From contig JFNU01000004.1 of assembly GCA_000634515.1 (NCBI GenBank), positions 62,001 through 126,000 on the forward strand: a DNA stretch of 64,000 bases, in the 5' to 3' direction. The notes under the pieces are model-generated. The model worked only from the letters and a program-made list of their open reading frames with translations, searched no databases and was not told where the DNA came from. Position 1 is the stretch's first letter, and every line of letters begins with the position of its first letter. Positions 56,317-64,000 of this stretch are shown here, in pieces. A program made the position numbers and the translations under genes. The stretch comes from Prochlorococcus sp. scB245a_520K10 (lineage in GTDB: Bacteria; Cyanobacteriota; Cyanobacteriia; PCC-6307; Cyanobiaceae).

Positions 56317-56568
56317 ATGCCTATAAAGTGGTACGGAAATGGTGATTTAGAAGATCCTACCTACAAACATTTTTCTCGAATAGTAAATTTTGTGATTCAC
56401 TGCATGATATTTACTGCGGTTATAAGTGGTACTTACCTCCTAAAAGAAATTAAGTATGAAATCGCTTTTTTTAACAATTTTGCAATAATCTGGTCAATTC
56501 TTTTAACGTCCCATCTACTTTTTGTAATCATAAAAAAACCTAAAGATTTTGAAAAACCATCAACTTAA
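56317..56568 (+). CDS. Small two-span membrane protein
   Basis: This 83-residue protein has two hydrophobic helices (IVNFVIHCMIFTAVISGTYLL and FAIIWSILLTSHLLFVII) after a polar start MPIKWYGNGDLEDPTYKHFS. I do not recognise the family. Its position before the DUF3181-like gene, 13 bases apart in the same direction, suggests a two-gene unit. Confidence 0.7.
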   Translation: MPIKWYGNGDLEDPTYKHFSRIVNFVIHCMIFTAVISGTYLLKEIKYEIAFFNNFAIIWSILLTSHLLFVIIKKPKDFEKPST

Positions 56569-56581
56569 ATCAATTTTTTTT

Positions 56582-56872
56582 ATGGACTCTCAGATACTAA
56601 TTAGTGATCTAGAAAATGTTATTTCAGAAAAGCTCTTTATAAAGATAGAAAAGTGGAATTTATATCTTGGAGATGCAGGACTCGCTAGAGATCTTGCTAT
56701 TGAATGTGTCAGCAATAAAGGCCAAGGCCCATTAGAGGCTGCAAAAATAAGTTTGCAAGCAATTAATGTAAAAGTAGGGGATGGAATTAACAATGTTCCG
56801 CTTATTAATTTAATCACTACATCACAAATTCTTGAATTAGAGGAGATATTGGAAAGTTTTTTTGATAACTAA
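56582..56872 (+). CDS. Small protein, DUF3181-like
   Basis: This is about 96 residues from the ATG at 56582 (MDSQILISDLENVISEKLFIKIEKWNLYLGDAGLARDLAIECV). The track start 11 codons earlier overlaps the upstream gene and adds a non-conserved leader. The KWNLYLGDAGLARDLA core resembles the cyanobacterial DUF3181 family. The end overlaps the convergent murJ stop by four bases. Confidence 0.72.
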   Translation: MDSQILISDLENVISEKLFIKIEKWNLYLGDAGLARDLAIECVSNKGQGPLEAAKISLQAINVKVGDGINNVPLINLITTSQILELEEILESFFDN

Positions 56873-58494
56873 ATCTTTTTTTGATAAATTTTAAATTTAT
56901 TAACGTTTAAAAATTTAGTAAGTAAAAAATAAATTACAAAAAAAGTGAGAGATCCAAATATTAATAATAAAAATTCCTCGACATTTGAATTTAATTTATT
57001 CTTAGTTTTTAGAATAGTGAAACAAATTTTGCTATCTATAAAAGATGCTAATGACATTAGGATAATTTTCTTCAATAAATCCAAGTTAGGCAAATGGATA
57101 TCTTCATTTCGCAAATTGAGAGCTAGCAAAATACAAACTATAAAATTGACTATTCCTGAAGATAAAATTATTCCAACAACACCAAAATTATATGGTGAAA
57201 GATTCCCAAAATTTTTTATTGGTGCACCAATTAAAAACCAATCAAAAAAAGCATTAAGCATGATTCCTGCCAATGATAACTGAAAAGGGAATTTTGTTTT
57301 TTCTATTGAGTAATATGTCCTTACTAATAAATCTCTATAAATATAAAAAGGTATGCCAACTGCATAAGCAATTAATATATTTTTCACTTTCAAAGTTGCT
57401 TCATAATCAAAAGCTCCTCTTTCAAAAACAAACTGTACAATTTGGTTATTAAAAGTTATGAAAAATCCAGTTAAAAATATACTTGTTAAGAAACAGTATC
57501 CTATTCCAGATATTAATTTTTTTTGTAGTCCTCTAAGGTCTTTTTTACTCCTTAGTTTAGAAAATTGCGGGAGTAATGGCAAAATTAGTGAGTTAGATAA
57601 TATGCCTAATGGGGCTTGTATAAGAAAGTTTCCGTAAGCCAATCCCGATGCAGCTCCTTGAAAACTGGAAGCAAAAAACATATCAATAAACACATTGATT
57701 TGACTTAGACCTGATGAGATAGATGCTGGGAAAATTAGTTTGAAAATCCTCTTCTCTTCACTTTTAAATAACTTAAAGGGTGACTCAAATCTCAAGAGAC
57801 CGATTTTATTTATTTCCCAGATTTGAACAACAAACTGAATAAAAGTCCCTGTCAAAGTTGCAAAAGCTAGTAATCCCGTAAAAGTGAGGAAATTTGAAGA
57901 TGTATTTTCTTGGTTAAAAATCCAACTAATTAAAATAAAAAAAACAGTAATTATGCTTGTTATGGCCGGGCTTATACTTGATAAAAAGAATTTACTGCGG
58001 GAATTTAAGGCGCCAAAGCTCAAACCTATGAACCCAGATAAAGGGATGCAAGGTGTAAGTATTCTTAATTGGTAAGTTGCAATTGATTTAGCTTCGTAAC
58101 TCAAATTGGGGGCTAATAATTCAATTAACACTCTGGAATTAAAGTAGATCAATATAGCAAAACCTAATAATATTATTGAAAGTTTTATACTTACTTGAGT
58201 TAGAACAATCCCTCCATTTTTTTTGTTAAGAGGGGTAAGAACTGCAACTACAGCATTATGTAATGGACCATTAATCCCTCCAACGATTATGAGCAAAAAA
58301 CCTGGAATTATATATGCATAATTAAATGCGTCATATGTTATGCCAACCCCAAAAGCAGCAGCTATAAATATTTGACGTATACATCCAGCTAATTTACTGA
58401 GACTCGTACCAAATGAAATTGAAAAAACACTATTTTTTAAAAATGAATGCATTTGGTTTAGCAAAAAAATTTTTTCAAGAAGATTGAGTTTCAA
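56869..58494 (-). CDS. murJ: MurJ/MviN lipid II flippase
   Basis: This 541-residue polytopic MOP-superfamily protein has about 14 spans. Typical pieces are TSLSKLAGCIRQIFIAAAFGVGITYDAFNYAYIIPGFLLIIVGGINGPLHNAVV at the start, PLGILSNSLILPLLPQFSKL and QIVQFVFERGAFDYEATLKVKNILIAYAVGIPFYIYRDLLVRTYYSIEKTKFPFQLSL. It exports lipid II for cell-wall synthesis. It is divergent from sfsA. Confidence 0.92.
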   Translation of the reverse strand: MKLNLLEKIFLLNQMHSFLKNSVFSISFGTSLSKLAGCIRQIFIAAAFGVGITYDAFNYAYIIPGFLLIIVGGINGPLHNAVVAVLTPLNKKNGGIVLTQVSIKLSIILLGFAILIYFNSRVLIELLAPNLSYEAKSIATYQLRILTPCIPLSGFIGLSFGALNSRSKFFLSSISPAITSIITVFFILISWIFNQENTSSNFLTFTGLLAFATLTGTFIQFVVQIWEINKIGLLRFESPFKLFKSEEKRIFKLIFPASISSGLSQINVFIDMFFASSFQGAASGLAYGNFLIQAPLGILSNSLILPLLPQFSKLRSKKDLRGLQKKLISGIGYCFLTSIFLTGFFITFNNQIVQFVFERGAFDYEATLKVKNILIAYAVGIPFYIYRDLLVRTYYSIEKTKFPFQLSLAGIMLNAFFDWFLIGAPIKNFGNLSPYNFGVVGIILSSGIVNFIVCILLALNLRNEDIHLPNLDLLKKIILMSLASFIDSKICFTILKTKNKLNSNVEEFLLLIFGSLTFFVIYFLLTKFLNVNKFKIYQKKI

Positions 58495-58526
58495 TTATAT
58501 TTGATTTTTAACTAGGGACATATTTT

Positions 58527-59273
58527 ATGAATGATCGGATAATTGAATTTGATCCATTAATTGAAGGGGTCTTAATTAAGCGGTATAAAAGGTTTCTTGC
58601 GGACATTAAACTAGAGAGTGGAGAGATAGTAATTGCGCATTGCGCTAATACAGGTCCTATGAGGGGACTTTTAACCGAGGGAGCAAAGGTAAGAATGAGT
58701 GTTTCTCCTTCTCCGAAAAGAAAATTGCCATTTACTTTGGAACAGATAAGTGTTTTAGATACAAACAACAATGAGGTCTGGGTTGGAATAAATACTCTTT
58801 TTGCAAATAAGTTAATTAAAAAGGTAATTGAGAAAGACTTACTAAGAGAAAAAATTGGAGAAATAGAGAGAATCAAATCTGAAGTGCCTTATGGAAAGGA
58901 TAAAAAAAGCAGAATTGACTTTTTTTTAACTCCAAAATCTTCAAATCCTGATAATCGTAACATTTACATAGAGGTAAAAAACACTACATGGATTACAAAA
59001 GATATTGCTCTTTTCCCAGATACAGTAACGAAAAGAGGACAAAAACACCTTATAGAATTAAAAGAACTAATTCCAAGGAGTAAAAGTGTTTTAGTGCCTT
59101 GTATTACGAGAGAAGATGCTAATTTTTTTGCTCCTGGAGATGAGGCAGATCCCTTATATGGCAAGCTTTTCAGAGAATCTTTGACTGCAGGTATGATAAT
59201 TATCCCTTGCTCCTTCATTTTTCATAAAGACCACATAACATGGAATGGAATTAAACCTTTGAAAATGGGATGA
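58527..59273 (+). CDS. sfsA: SfsA family DNA-binding/nuclease-like protein
   Basis: This 248-residue protein has the full SfsA pattern: [45 protein letters not shown] at the N-terminus, [52 protein letters not shown] in the middle and [30 protein letters not shown]-like text near the end. SfsA is named for maltose effects in E. coli. Its C-terminal fold resembles PD-(D/E)XK nucleases, and the physiological role is not settled. Confidence 0.92.
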   Translation: MNDRIIEFDPLIEGVLIKRYKRFLADIKLESGEIVIAHCANTGPMRGLLTEGAKVRMSVSPSPKRKLPFTLEQISVLDTNNNEVWVGINTLFANKLIKKVIEKDLLREKIGEIERIKSEVPYGKDKKSRIDFFLTPKSSNPDNRNIYIEVKNTTWITKDIALFPDTVTKRGQKHLIELKELIPRSKSVLVPCITREDANFFAPGDEADPLYGKLFRESLTAGMIIIPCSFIFHKDHITWNGIKPLKMG

Positions 59274-59350
59274 AATTAATTATTCTGTTACTTTAAAGAA
59301 AAAATTTTTTAAATTAACAAACAATTTTTTAAGGTGCAACTATAAAATTG

Positions 59351-59393
59351 GTATAAACAACTACTAGACACTGATAAGTTTTTTGAATAAATT
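59351..59393 (+). promoter_or_regulatory. NtcA-activated promoter of amt
   Basis: GTATAAACAACTAC is a perfect GTA-N8-TAC NtcA site (59351-59364). TAAATT follows 23 bases later (59388-59393) as the -10 element, the layout of NtcA class II promoters. The amt ATG is at 59448. Nitrogen-starvation activation by NtcA is the clear prediction. Confidence 0.85.
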
Positions 59394-59447
59394 TAAATTT
59401 GAAAGGAAACAGCACAAACTGTTTTTTTGCAGATCTAATTTTTTTTT

Positions 59448-60908
59448 ATGACCACTGCTTTGCAAACGCCTCAAAGGCGCTCTAGGTCCAAACTTCAAGA
59501 TGCAAGTCTTGTGAACGGACCTATGCTCCTTTTGAGGAGTATTCGAGGATTTAGTTCAAACCGCTCTATGTTGTGGCTTGCAACTGTTCCCCTAGCTTTG
59601 TTTGGTTTAGGTATTTTCAATCTTTCAGCTCATGCAGCTGATTTACCTGAGTTGAATGCAGCTTTTCTTGCTAACAATTTATGGCTTTTGATCGCTACTA
59701 TCTTAGTGATCTTCATGAACGCTGGTTTCGCTATGGTTGAGGCAGGTATGTGCCGTTCTAAGAACGCTGTTAACATCCTTGCTAAAAACCTCTTTGTATT
59801 TGCTCTAGCTGTAACTTCTTATTGGTTTATCGGCTATTCATTAATGTACGGAGGAAGTGTTGCTGACGGATGGCTTTATTTTGGCGGCTTATTTTTTGAT
59901 CCAACAGTTACCGCAGATATGGTGACTGATGCTGGATTAGTCCCAACTGTTGATTTCTTGTTCCAGTCTGCATTTGCAGGAACTGCGGCAACTATCGTTT
60001 CCGGTCTTGTTGCTGAAAGAGTTAAATTTGGAGAATTTGTTGTTTTTGCGATTGTATTAACTGCATTTATTTATCCAATTGCTGGTAGCTGGAAATGGAA
60101 TGGTGGTTGGCTTGATTCGTTAGGTTTTGTTGATTTTGCAGGTTCTTCAATCGTTCACTCAGTTGGAGCATGGGCAGGTCTTGTAGGAGCTATGCTTCTT
60201 GGACCAAGAATTGGCAAATACTCTGATGGAAAACCTCAGGCTATGCCAGGACACAATATGGCTATAGCTACTTTAGGTGCATTAGTTCTATGGATAGGTT
60301 GGTATGGATTTAACCCTGGTTCTCAACTTGCTATGGATCAATGGGTTCCATATGTTGCTGTAACAACTACTTTGGCAGCAGCAGCTGGCGCTATCGGAGC
60401 AACTGTTGTTTCAACATTAACCTCTGGTAAGCCTGATCTTACAATGATTATTAACGGAATCCTTGCTGGTTTGGTTAGTATCACTGCTGGTTGTGGTGAC
60501 ATGACTCTTGCTGGTGCCTGGTTCGCAGGACTAGTTGGTGGAGTCATTGTTGTATTTTCTGTTGCAGCACTTGATGCTGCTGAGATCGATGATCCTGTAG
60601 GCGCATTCTCTGTACACGGAGTTTGTGGTGTATGGGGTACTGTAGTGATTGGTCTTTGGGGTACAGCTGTACAAGGAGATGGAGCAGGTATGGGATTGTT
60701 CAATGGTGGAGGTATTACTCTTCTATTAGTTCAAGCTCTTGGTGCCGCAGCTTATGCTATCTGGACACTAGTTACTTGCTGGATTGCTTGGTCCGTAATT
60801 GGAGGATTATTTGGAGGAATCCGAGTATCTGAAGAGGAAGAGACTCAAGGCCTAGATATAGGAGAGCATGGAATGGAAGCATATCCTGACTTTGCATCTG
60901 CTAAATAA
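59448..60908 (+). CDS. amt1: Ammonium transporter Amt1
   Basis: This is a 486-residue Amt/Mep/Rh channel. A polar N-terminal stretch (about 1-40) leads into a hydrophobic signal-like segment ending in LSAHAADLPELN. About eleven spans follow. Visible family features are GFAMVEAGMCRSKNAVNILAKNL, SIVHSVGAWAGLVGAMLLGPR with one pore His, GWYGFNPGSQLA, and FSVHGVCGVWGTV with the second pore His. It has an NtcA box upstream and a strong terminator after it, so it is its own transcript. It is the main ammonium uptake system visible in this window. Confidence 0.96.
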   Translation: MTTALQTPQRRSRSKLQDASLVNGPMLLLRSIRGFSSNRSMLWLATVPLALFGLGIFNLSAHAADLPELNAAFLANNLWLLIATILVIFMNAGFAMVEAGMCRSKNAVNILAKNLFVFALAVTSYWFIGYSLMYGGSVADGWLYFGGLFFDPTVTADMVTDAGLVPTVDFLFQSAFAGTAATIVSGLVAERVKFGEFVVFAIVLTAFIYPIAGSWKWNGGWLDSLGFVDFAGSSIVHSVGAWAGLVGAMLLGPRIGKYSDGKPQAMPGHNMAIATLGALVLWIGWYGFNPGSQLAMDQWVPYVAVTTTLAAAAGAIGATVVSTLTSGKPDLTMIINGILAGLVSITAGCGDMTLAGAWFAGLVGGVIVVFSVAALDAAEIDDPVGAFSVHGVCGVWGTVVIGLWGTAVQGDGAGMGLFNGGGITLLLVQALGAAAYAIWTLVTCWIAWSVIGGLFGGIRVSEEEETQGLDIGEHGMEAYPDFASAK

Positions 60909-60928
60909 TCTAACTTAAAATTGATTTT

Positions 60929-60964
60929 AGAAACCTGACTTATGTCAGGTTTCTTTTTTTTTTT
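60929..60964 (+). terminator. Intrinsic terminator after amt1
   Basis: AGAAACCTGAC pairs perfectly with GTCAGGTTTCT around TTAT and is followed by a T run of ten. It ends amt1 transcription about 35 bases before ispH. Confidence 0.93.
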
Positions 60965-60999
60965 CAAAAAATTGTTTAGAATGATGTAATATCTAGAAC

Positions 61000-62196
61000 A
61001 TGGACACCCAAGCTTTTAGAAGATCCCTTCATCATTCTGATAGATACAATAGAAGGGGTTTCGATTCTCCAACAAAAAGAGCGCAAGCGTTAGAAGAAGC
61101 TTACCAAAGTGATTTGATATCCTCAATAAGAGATAATGGCTTTAACTATACAAAAGGTAGATTAAATATAAAGTTAGCTAAAGCTTTTGGTTTTTGTTGG
61201 GGCGTAGAAAGAGCTGTGGCAATGGCTTATGAGACTAGAAGGCATTACCCTAATGAGAATATTTGGATAACAAACGAAATAATTCATAATCCCTCAGTAA
61301 ATGATCATTTAAGGAAAATGGATGTTAAATTTATTTCAGCCAAAAATGGAATTAAAGATTTTTCGTCAGTCTCTAATGGTGACGTTGTTATATTGCCTGC
61401 TTTCGGTGCCACTGTTCAAGAAATGAAACTACTTCATGAGAAAGGATGTCACATAATAGATACAACTTGCCCTTGGGTTTCTAAGGTTTGGCATACTGTT
61501 GAGAAGCATAAAAAACATGTCTTTACATCTATCATTCATGGAAAGTTTAAGCATGAAGAGACTCTCGCTACTAGCTCATTTGCAGGCAAATATTTAGTGG
61601 TGCTGGATCTAGAAGAAGCAAATTATGTATCTGAATATATTCTGGGTAGAGGAAACAAAAATGAATTTATGAATAAATTTGCTAAAGCTTTTTCTACTGG
61701 ATTTGATCCTGATAAAGATTTAGATAGAGTCGGAGTTGCTAACCAGACAACTATGCTTAAAAGTGAGACCGAGGAAATTGGAAAAGTTTTTGAAAAAACG
61801 ATGTTAAAAAAATTTGGACCAGAAAATATAAATAGTCACTTTTTAGCCTTTAATACAATTTGTGATGCTACCGAAGAAAGACAAGATGCAATGTTTTCTT
61901 TGGTTGATGAAGAACTTGACATTCTAGTTGTTATAGGAGGTTTCAATTCATCTAATACTACACATTTACAGGAAATAGCAATTACTAAGAATATTTCTTC
62001 TTTTCACATAGATACTCCTGAGAGAATATCTGTTGAAGAAAACTCTATATTGCATAAACCACTAGGATCAGATTTAGAACTTAAAAATAATTTTTTACCT
62101 AGTGGAAATATTAATGTTGGAATTACTTCTGGCGCATCTACTCCTGACAAAGTTGTTGCTGATGTTATTGAAAAGTTAATTGCTATTGCTTGCTGA
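61000..62196 (+). CDS. ispH: 4-hydroxy-3-methylbut-2-enyl diphosphate reductase
   Basis: This is the last MEP-pathway enzyme, forming IPP and DMAPP for carotenoids, chlorophyll phytyl chains and quinones. It is 398 residues, the long cyanobacterial/plant form with an N-terminal extension of about 60. The iron-sulfur cysteines are in [34 protein letters not shown] and [33 protein letters not shown] and [13 protein letters not shown] complete the active site. Confidence 0.96.
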   Translation: MDTQAFRRSLHHSDRYNRRGFDSPTKRAQALEEAYQSDLISSIRDNGFNYTKGRLNIKLAKAFGFCWGVERAVAMAYETRRHYPNENIWITNEIIHNPSVNDHLRKMDVKFISAKNGIKDFSSVSNGDVVILPAFGATVQEMKLLHEKGCHIIDTTCPWVSKVWHTVEKHKKHVFTSIIHGKFKHEETLATSSFAGKYLVVLDLEEANYVSEYILGRGNKNEFMNKFAKAFSTGFDPDKDLDRVGVANQTTMLKSETEEIGKVFEKTMLKKFGPENINSHFLAFNTICDATEERQDAMFSLVDEELDILVVIGGFNSSNTTHLQEIAITKNISSFHIDTPERISVEENSILHKPLGSDLELKNNFLPSGNINVGITSGASTPDKVVADVIEKLIAIAC

Positions 62197-62202
62197 ATTT
62201 GG

Positions 62203-62233
62203 ATAAGCATTGAAAACTTTGCTTAGTTTTTTT
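62203..62233 (+). terminator. Weak intrinsic terminator after ispH
   Basis: TAAGCA and TGCTTA can pair around TTGAAAACTT and are followed by GTTTTTTT. The stem is only six base pairs with two GC pairs, so it is a modest terminator. Confidence 0.45.
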
Positions 62234-62299
62234 AATTTATTACTCAGATATTTCCTAAAGATCTACTTATTTACTAGAATAATGGAAAATTTATGAAGT

Positions 62300-62860
62300 A
62301 TGGAAGACAAAACGCAGGCTAATCAGGTTCAAACAGCAAGTATGAACAGAACTAAAGCTCCCCAAAAAGTTGAAGTTGTTGTTGCTAATTCATCTTCAGG
62401 GTCAGAAGTAAATATCCTTGGAGAATTATCAATTTTTATTTTAAGAATTGGGTTTTGTGCTTTGATGATTCACCATGGCCTAGAGAAACTTCAGGATCCT
62501 CAGGGTTTTGCTGAGTTTGTAGTTGGTAAGTACTTCCCTTTTTTGCCAGGTGATCCTGTTATTTGGACTTTTGGAGCAGCTATCACTCAATTAGTTTGCC
62601 CAGTAGGATTGGCTTTAGGGATTTTTGCTAGGCTTTCCTCTCTAGGACTATTCTCCACAATGGCATTTGCGGTTTATTTTCATCTCTTAGATACTGGATT
62701 AGAAGGTTTTCCTCTTGCAGTAGTCGAGGCTCACAATTATGCTTTCGAATTGTCTTTTATATATGGGGCTATTTCTCTTTACTTTCTATGTGCAGGCCCA
62801 GGAAGACTCTCTTTATTTAGAAAGACTAACAAGATTACATATTATCCAAAATCAACCTAA
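62300..62860 (+). CDS. DoxX-like membrane protein
   Basis: This 186-residue protein has about four spans after a polar N-terminal tail of about 45 residues. ILRIGFCALMIHHGLEKLQDPQGFAEFVVGKYFP, GAAITQLVCPVGLALGIFARLSSLGLFSTMAFAVYFHLLDTGLEGFPL and AFELSFIYGAISLYFLCAGPGRLSLF are typical of the DoxX/DoxD-like group. These proteins are linked to quinone or thiol redox work in some bacteria; the role here is unknown. It converges with purH. Confidence 0.78.
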   Translation: MEDKTQANQVQTASMNRTKAPQKVEVVVANSSSGSEVNILGELSIFILRIGFCALMIHHGLEKLQDPQGFAEFVVGKYFPFLPGDPVIWTFGAAITQLVCPVGLALGIFARLSSLGLFSTMAFAVYFHLLDTGLEGFPLAVVEAHNYAFELSFIYGAISLYFLCAGPGRLSLFRKTNKITYYPKST

Positions 62861-62861
62861 C

Positions 62862-64000
62862 TTAATGCAAAAAATGTCTTTTTTGCGTAAACACCATTGA
62901 TATTCCTTTCGAATTACACATATCAATACTTTCTTGGTCCCTCAAACTACCTCCAGGTTGGATGATTGCTTTTATTCCATAGTCATTTGCAAGTTCTACA
63001 GTATCAGCAAATGGGAAAAACCCATCGCTTGCTAAAACAGCTTCAGAACATGATTCTTTAGCTGCTGTCAATGCTATTTTTGCCGCTCCAACTCTATTCA
63101 TTTGTCCAGCTCCAATTCCAATAGTTTTTTGGTCTTTTGCAATTACAATTGCATTTGATTTTACGTGTTTACAAATTTTCCATGCAAAATTTAGATCTAA
63201 ATTCATCTGATTGCTGGGTTTCTTTTTAGTTACTGAAATCCAACTTTCAGTTTTATCTTCACCATCATCATTTTCTTGAACAAGTAATCCTCCCATTATT
63301 GATTTATTAGAATTTTGGTTCTTTGTTTGAAGCGCATCTTTTGATAATTTTAAAATTCTTAAATTCTTTTTGATTTTTAAAATTTCTAAAGCTTCTTCAT
63401 CAAAGGATGGAGCAACAACACACTCTAAAAAAATATCTTTAAGGTTAATTGCCGTTTCAATATCTACATTAGAATTAAAAGCAACTATTCCTCCAAATGC
63501 ACTAACTGAGTCGCATTCCAAAGCATTCAAAAATGCTTGAGAGGCTGAATTACTTATAGAGGCACCACAAGGATTATTATGTTTTAGAATTATAGAGGCA
63601 AATGTATTTGTTAAGATATCACCTGTCTGGTCATAGCCAAATTCTAAAACTGTCGAAAGAGCTGACTCAAGATCCAATAGATTGTTATAACTTAATTCTT
63701 TACCTTGTAATTTTTCTGCTGCGTTCCATCCAATCTTATTTAAACCATACCAAAAAGCTTTTTGATGAGGATTTTCACCATATCTTAAGGTCTTGATCAG
63801 TGGATAAGATTTAATATATTTGGAAGATTGTAAACTTTTCTCTTTACTTATCCAATTAGATATTGAAGTGTCATAGTCAGCTGTATGCTGAAAAGCTTCA
63901 AAGGCTAATTTTGCTTTAAATGATTCATTTAATCCCCCTTTTTTACTTTCTTCGAGAAATTCTTGATATTGACTAGGATCTACTAAAACTGAAACGTCTT
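62862..64000 (-). CDS. purH: Bifunctional AICAR transformylase/IMP cyclohydrolase, C-terminal part (5' end outside window)
   Basis: These are the last two steps of purine synthesis to IMP. The ORF track starts at an internal TTG (63677), but the frame is open to the window edge. It adds DVSVLVDPSQYQEFLEESKKGG, ISNWISKEKSLQ and LRYGENPHQKAFWYG, the start of the transformylase domain. Downstream, LKHNNPCGAS, SVSAFGGIVAFN, the catalytic region NLDLNFAWKICKHVKSNAIVIAKDQKTIGIGAGQMNRVGAAKIA, and ASDGFFPFADTVELANDYGIKAIIQPGGSLRDQESID complete it. About 380 of roughly 515 residues are in view. Confidence 0.96.
   Translation of the reverse strand, partial: DVSVLVDPSQYQEFLEESKKGGLNESFKAKLAFEAFQHTADYDTSISNWISKEKSLQSSKYIKSYPLIKTLRYGENPHQKAFWYGLNKIGWNAAEKLQGKELSYNNLLDLESALSTVLEFGYDQTGDILTNTFASIILKHNNPCGASISNSASQAFLNALECDSVSAFGGIVAFNSNVDIETAINLKDIFLECVVAPSFDEEALEILKIKKNLRILKLSKDALQTKNQNSNKSIMGGLLVQENDDGEDKTESWISVTKKKPSNQMNLDLNFAWKICKHVKSNAIVIAKDQKTIGIGAGQMNRVGAAKIALTAAKESCSEAVLASDGFFPFADTVELANDYGIKAIIQPGGSLRDQESIDMCNSKGISMVFTQKRHFLH

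Noticed and set aside
60623-60832. Tyr/Ser/Trp-rich 69-residue ORF inside amt1
   Set aside because: It is an out-of-frame shadow of the Gly/Ala/Trp-rich Amt membrane spans.

Overview
The window is a dense, AT-rich stretch of a free-living marine picocyanobacterium. I infer a high-light Prochlorococcus. The signs are the very low GC, short intergenic gaps, photosystem II genes (psbA, psbO, psbH, psbN, psbI), a sbtA/sbtB plus SulP bicarbonate-uptake set, CP12, CrtR, NtcA, an Amt-type ammonium transporter, and many small proteins with cyanobacterial or plastid relatives (Ycf20-like, Ycf66-like, several DUFs). Both window ends cut a gene: murG on the left, purH on the right. I see no insertion sequence, prophage, CRISPR array, toxin-antitoxin pair or defence island. 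It reads as conserved core chromosome, not an accessory region.

Layout. 0-10 kb: end of murG, then a long minus-strand run with a CobD-like aminotransferase, pyrD, rnhA, the block secE-nusG-rplK-rplA-rplJ-rplL with an rplJ leader RNA, and a ClpB-type disaggregase. 10-25 kb: enolase, an ABC1/UbiB-family kinase, an unusual thioredoxin-reductase-like flavoprotein, the inorganic-carbon operon (SulP transporter, sbtA, sbtB), hemB, a glyoxalase-like protein, mutS2, obgE, CP12, a GST-like protein and an aspartoacylase. 25-38 kb: psbA, aroC, a divergent KDPG-aldolase-like protein, ftsH, sat, psbO, coaBC, small cyanobacterial proteins, pyrB, a 3-methyladenine glycosylase without a canonical start codon, gatC and crtR. 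38-51 kb: tRNA-Leu, ileS, trmB, glmM, a TxlA-like thioredoxin, cobO-like/dcd/thyX facing ntcA, then DUF3084 and RuvX-like proteins, pth and psbH. 51-64 kb: psbN, psbI, leuD/leuC, cinA, glyA, tRNA-Arg, murJ, sfsA, amt, ispH, a DoxX-like protein and the end of purH.

How the genes connect. Nitrogen control is visible directly: ntcA and amt each have an NtcA-type half-site pair with eight-base spacing, followed 22-23 bases later by a -10 element. Carbon supply is covered by the SulP/SbtA/SbtB operon and CP12. The cobO-like/dcd/thyX operon looks like a deoxynucleotide-supply unit. Photosystem II assembly and repair is represented by psbA, psbO, psbH, psbN, psbI and ftsH.

I found no wholly new multi-gene system. 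The most useful observations are at finer scale: a 42-codon ORF missing from the ORF track upstream of psbA; the glycosylase that apparently starts at ATT; family members lacking textbook motifs (CobO-like without a P-loop, TrxB-like without NADPH motifs, SbtB without its C-terminal Cys loop, CP12 without its N-terminal Cys pair, KDPG aldolase without an active-site Arg); and several inverted repeats in divergent promoters.
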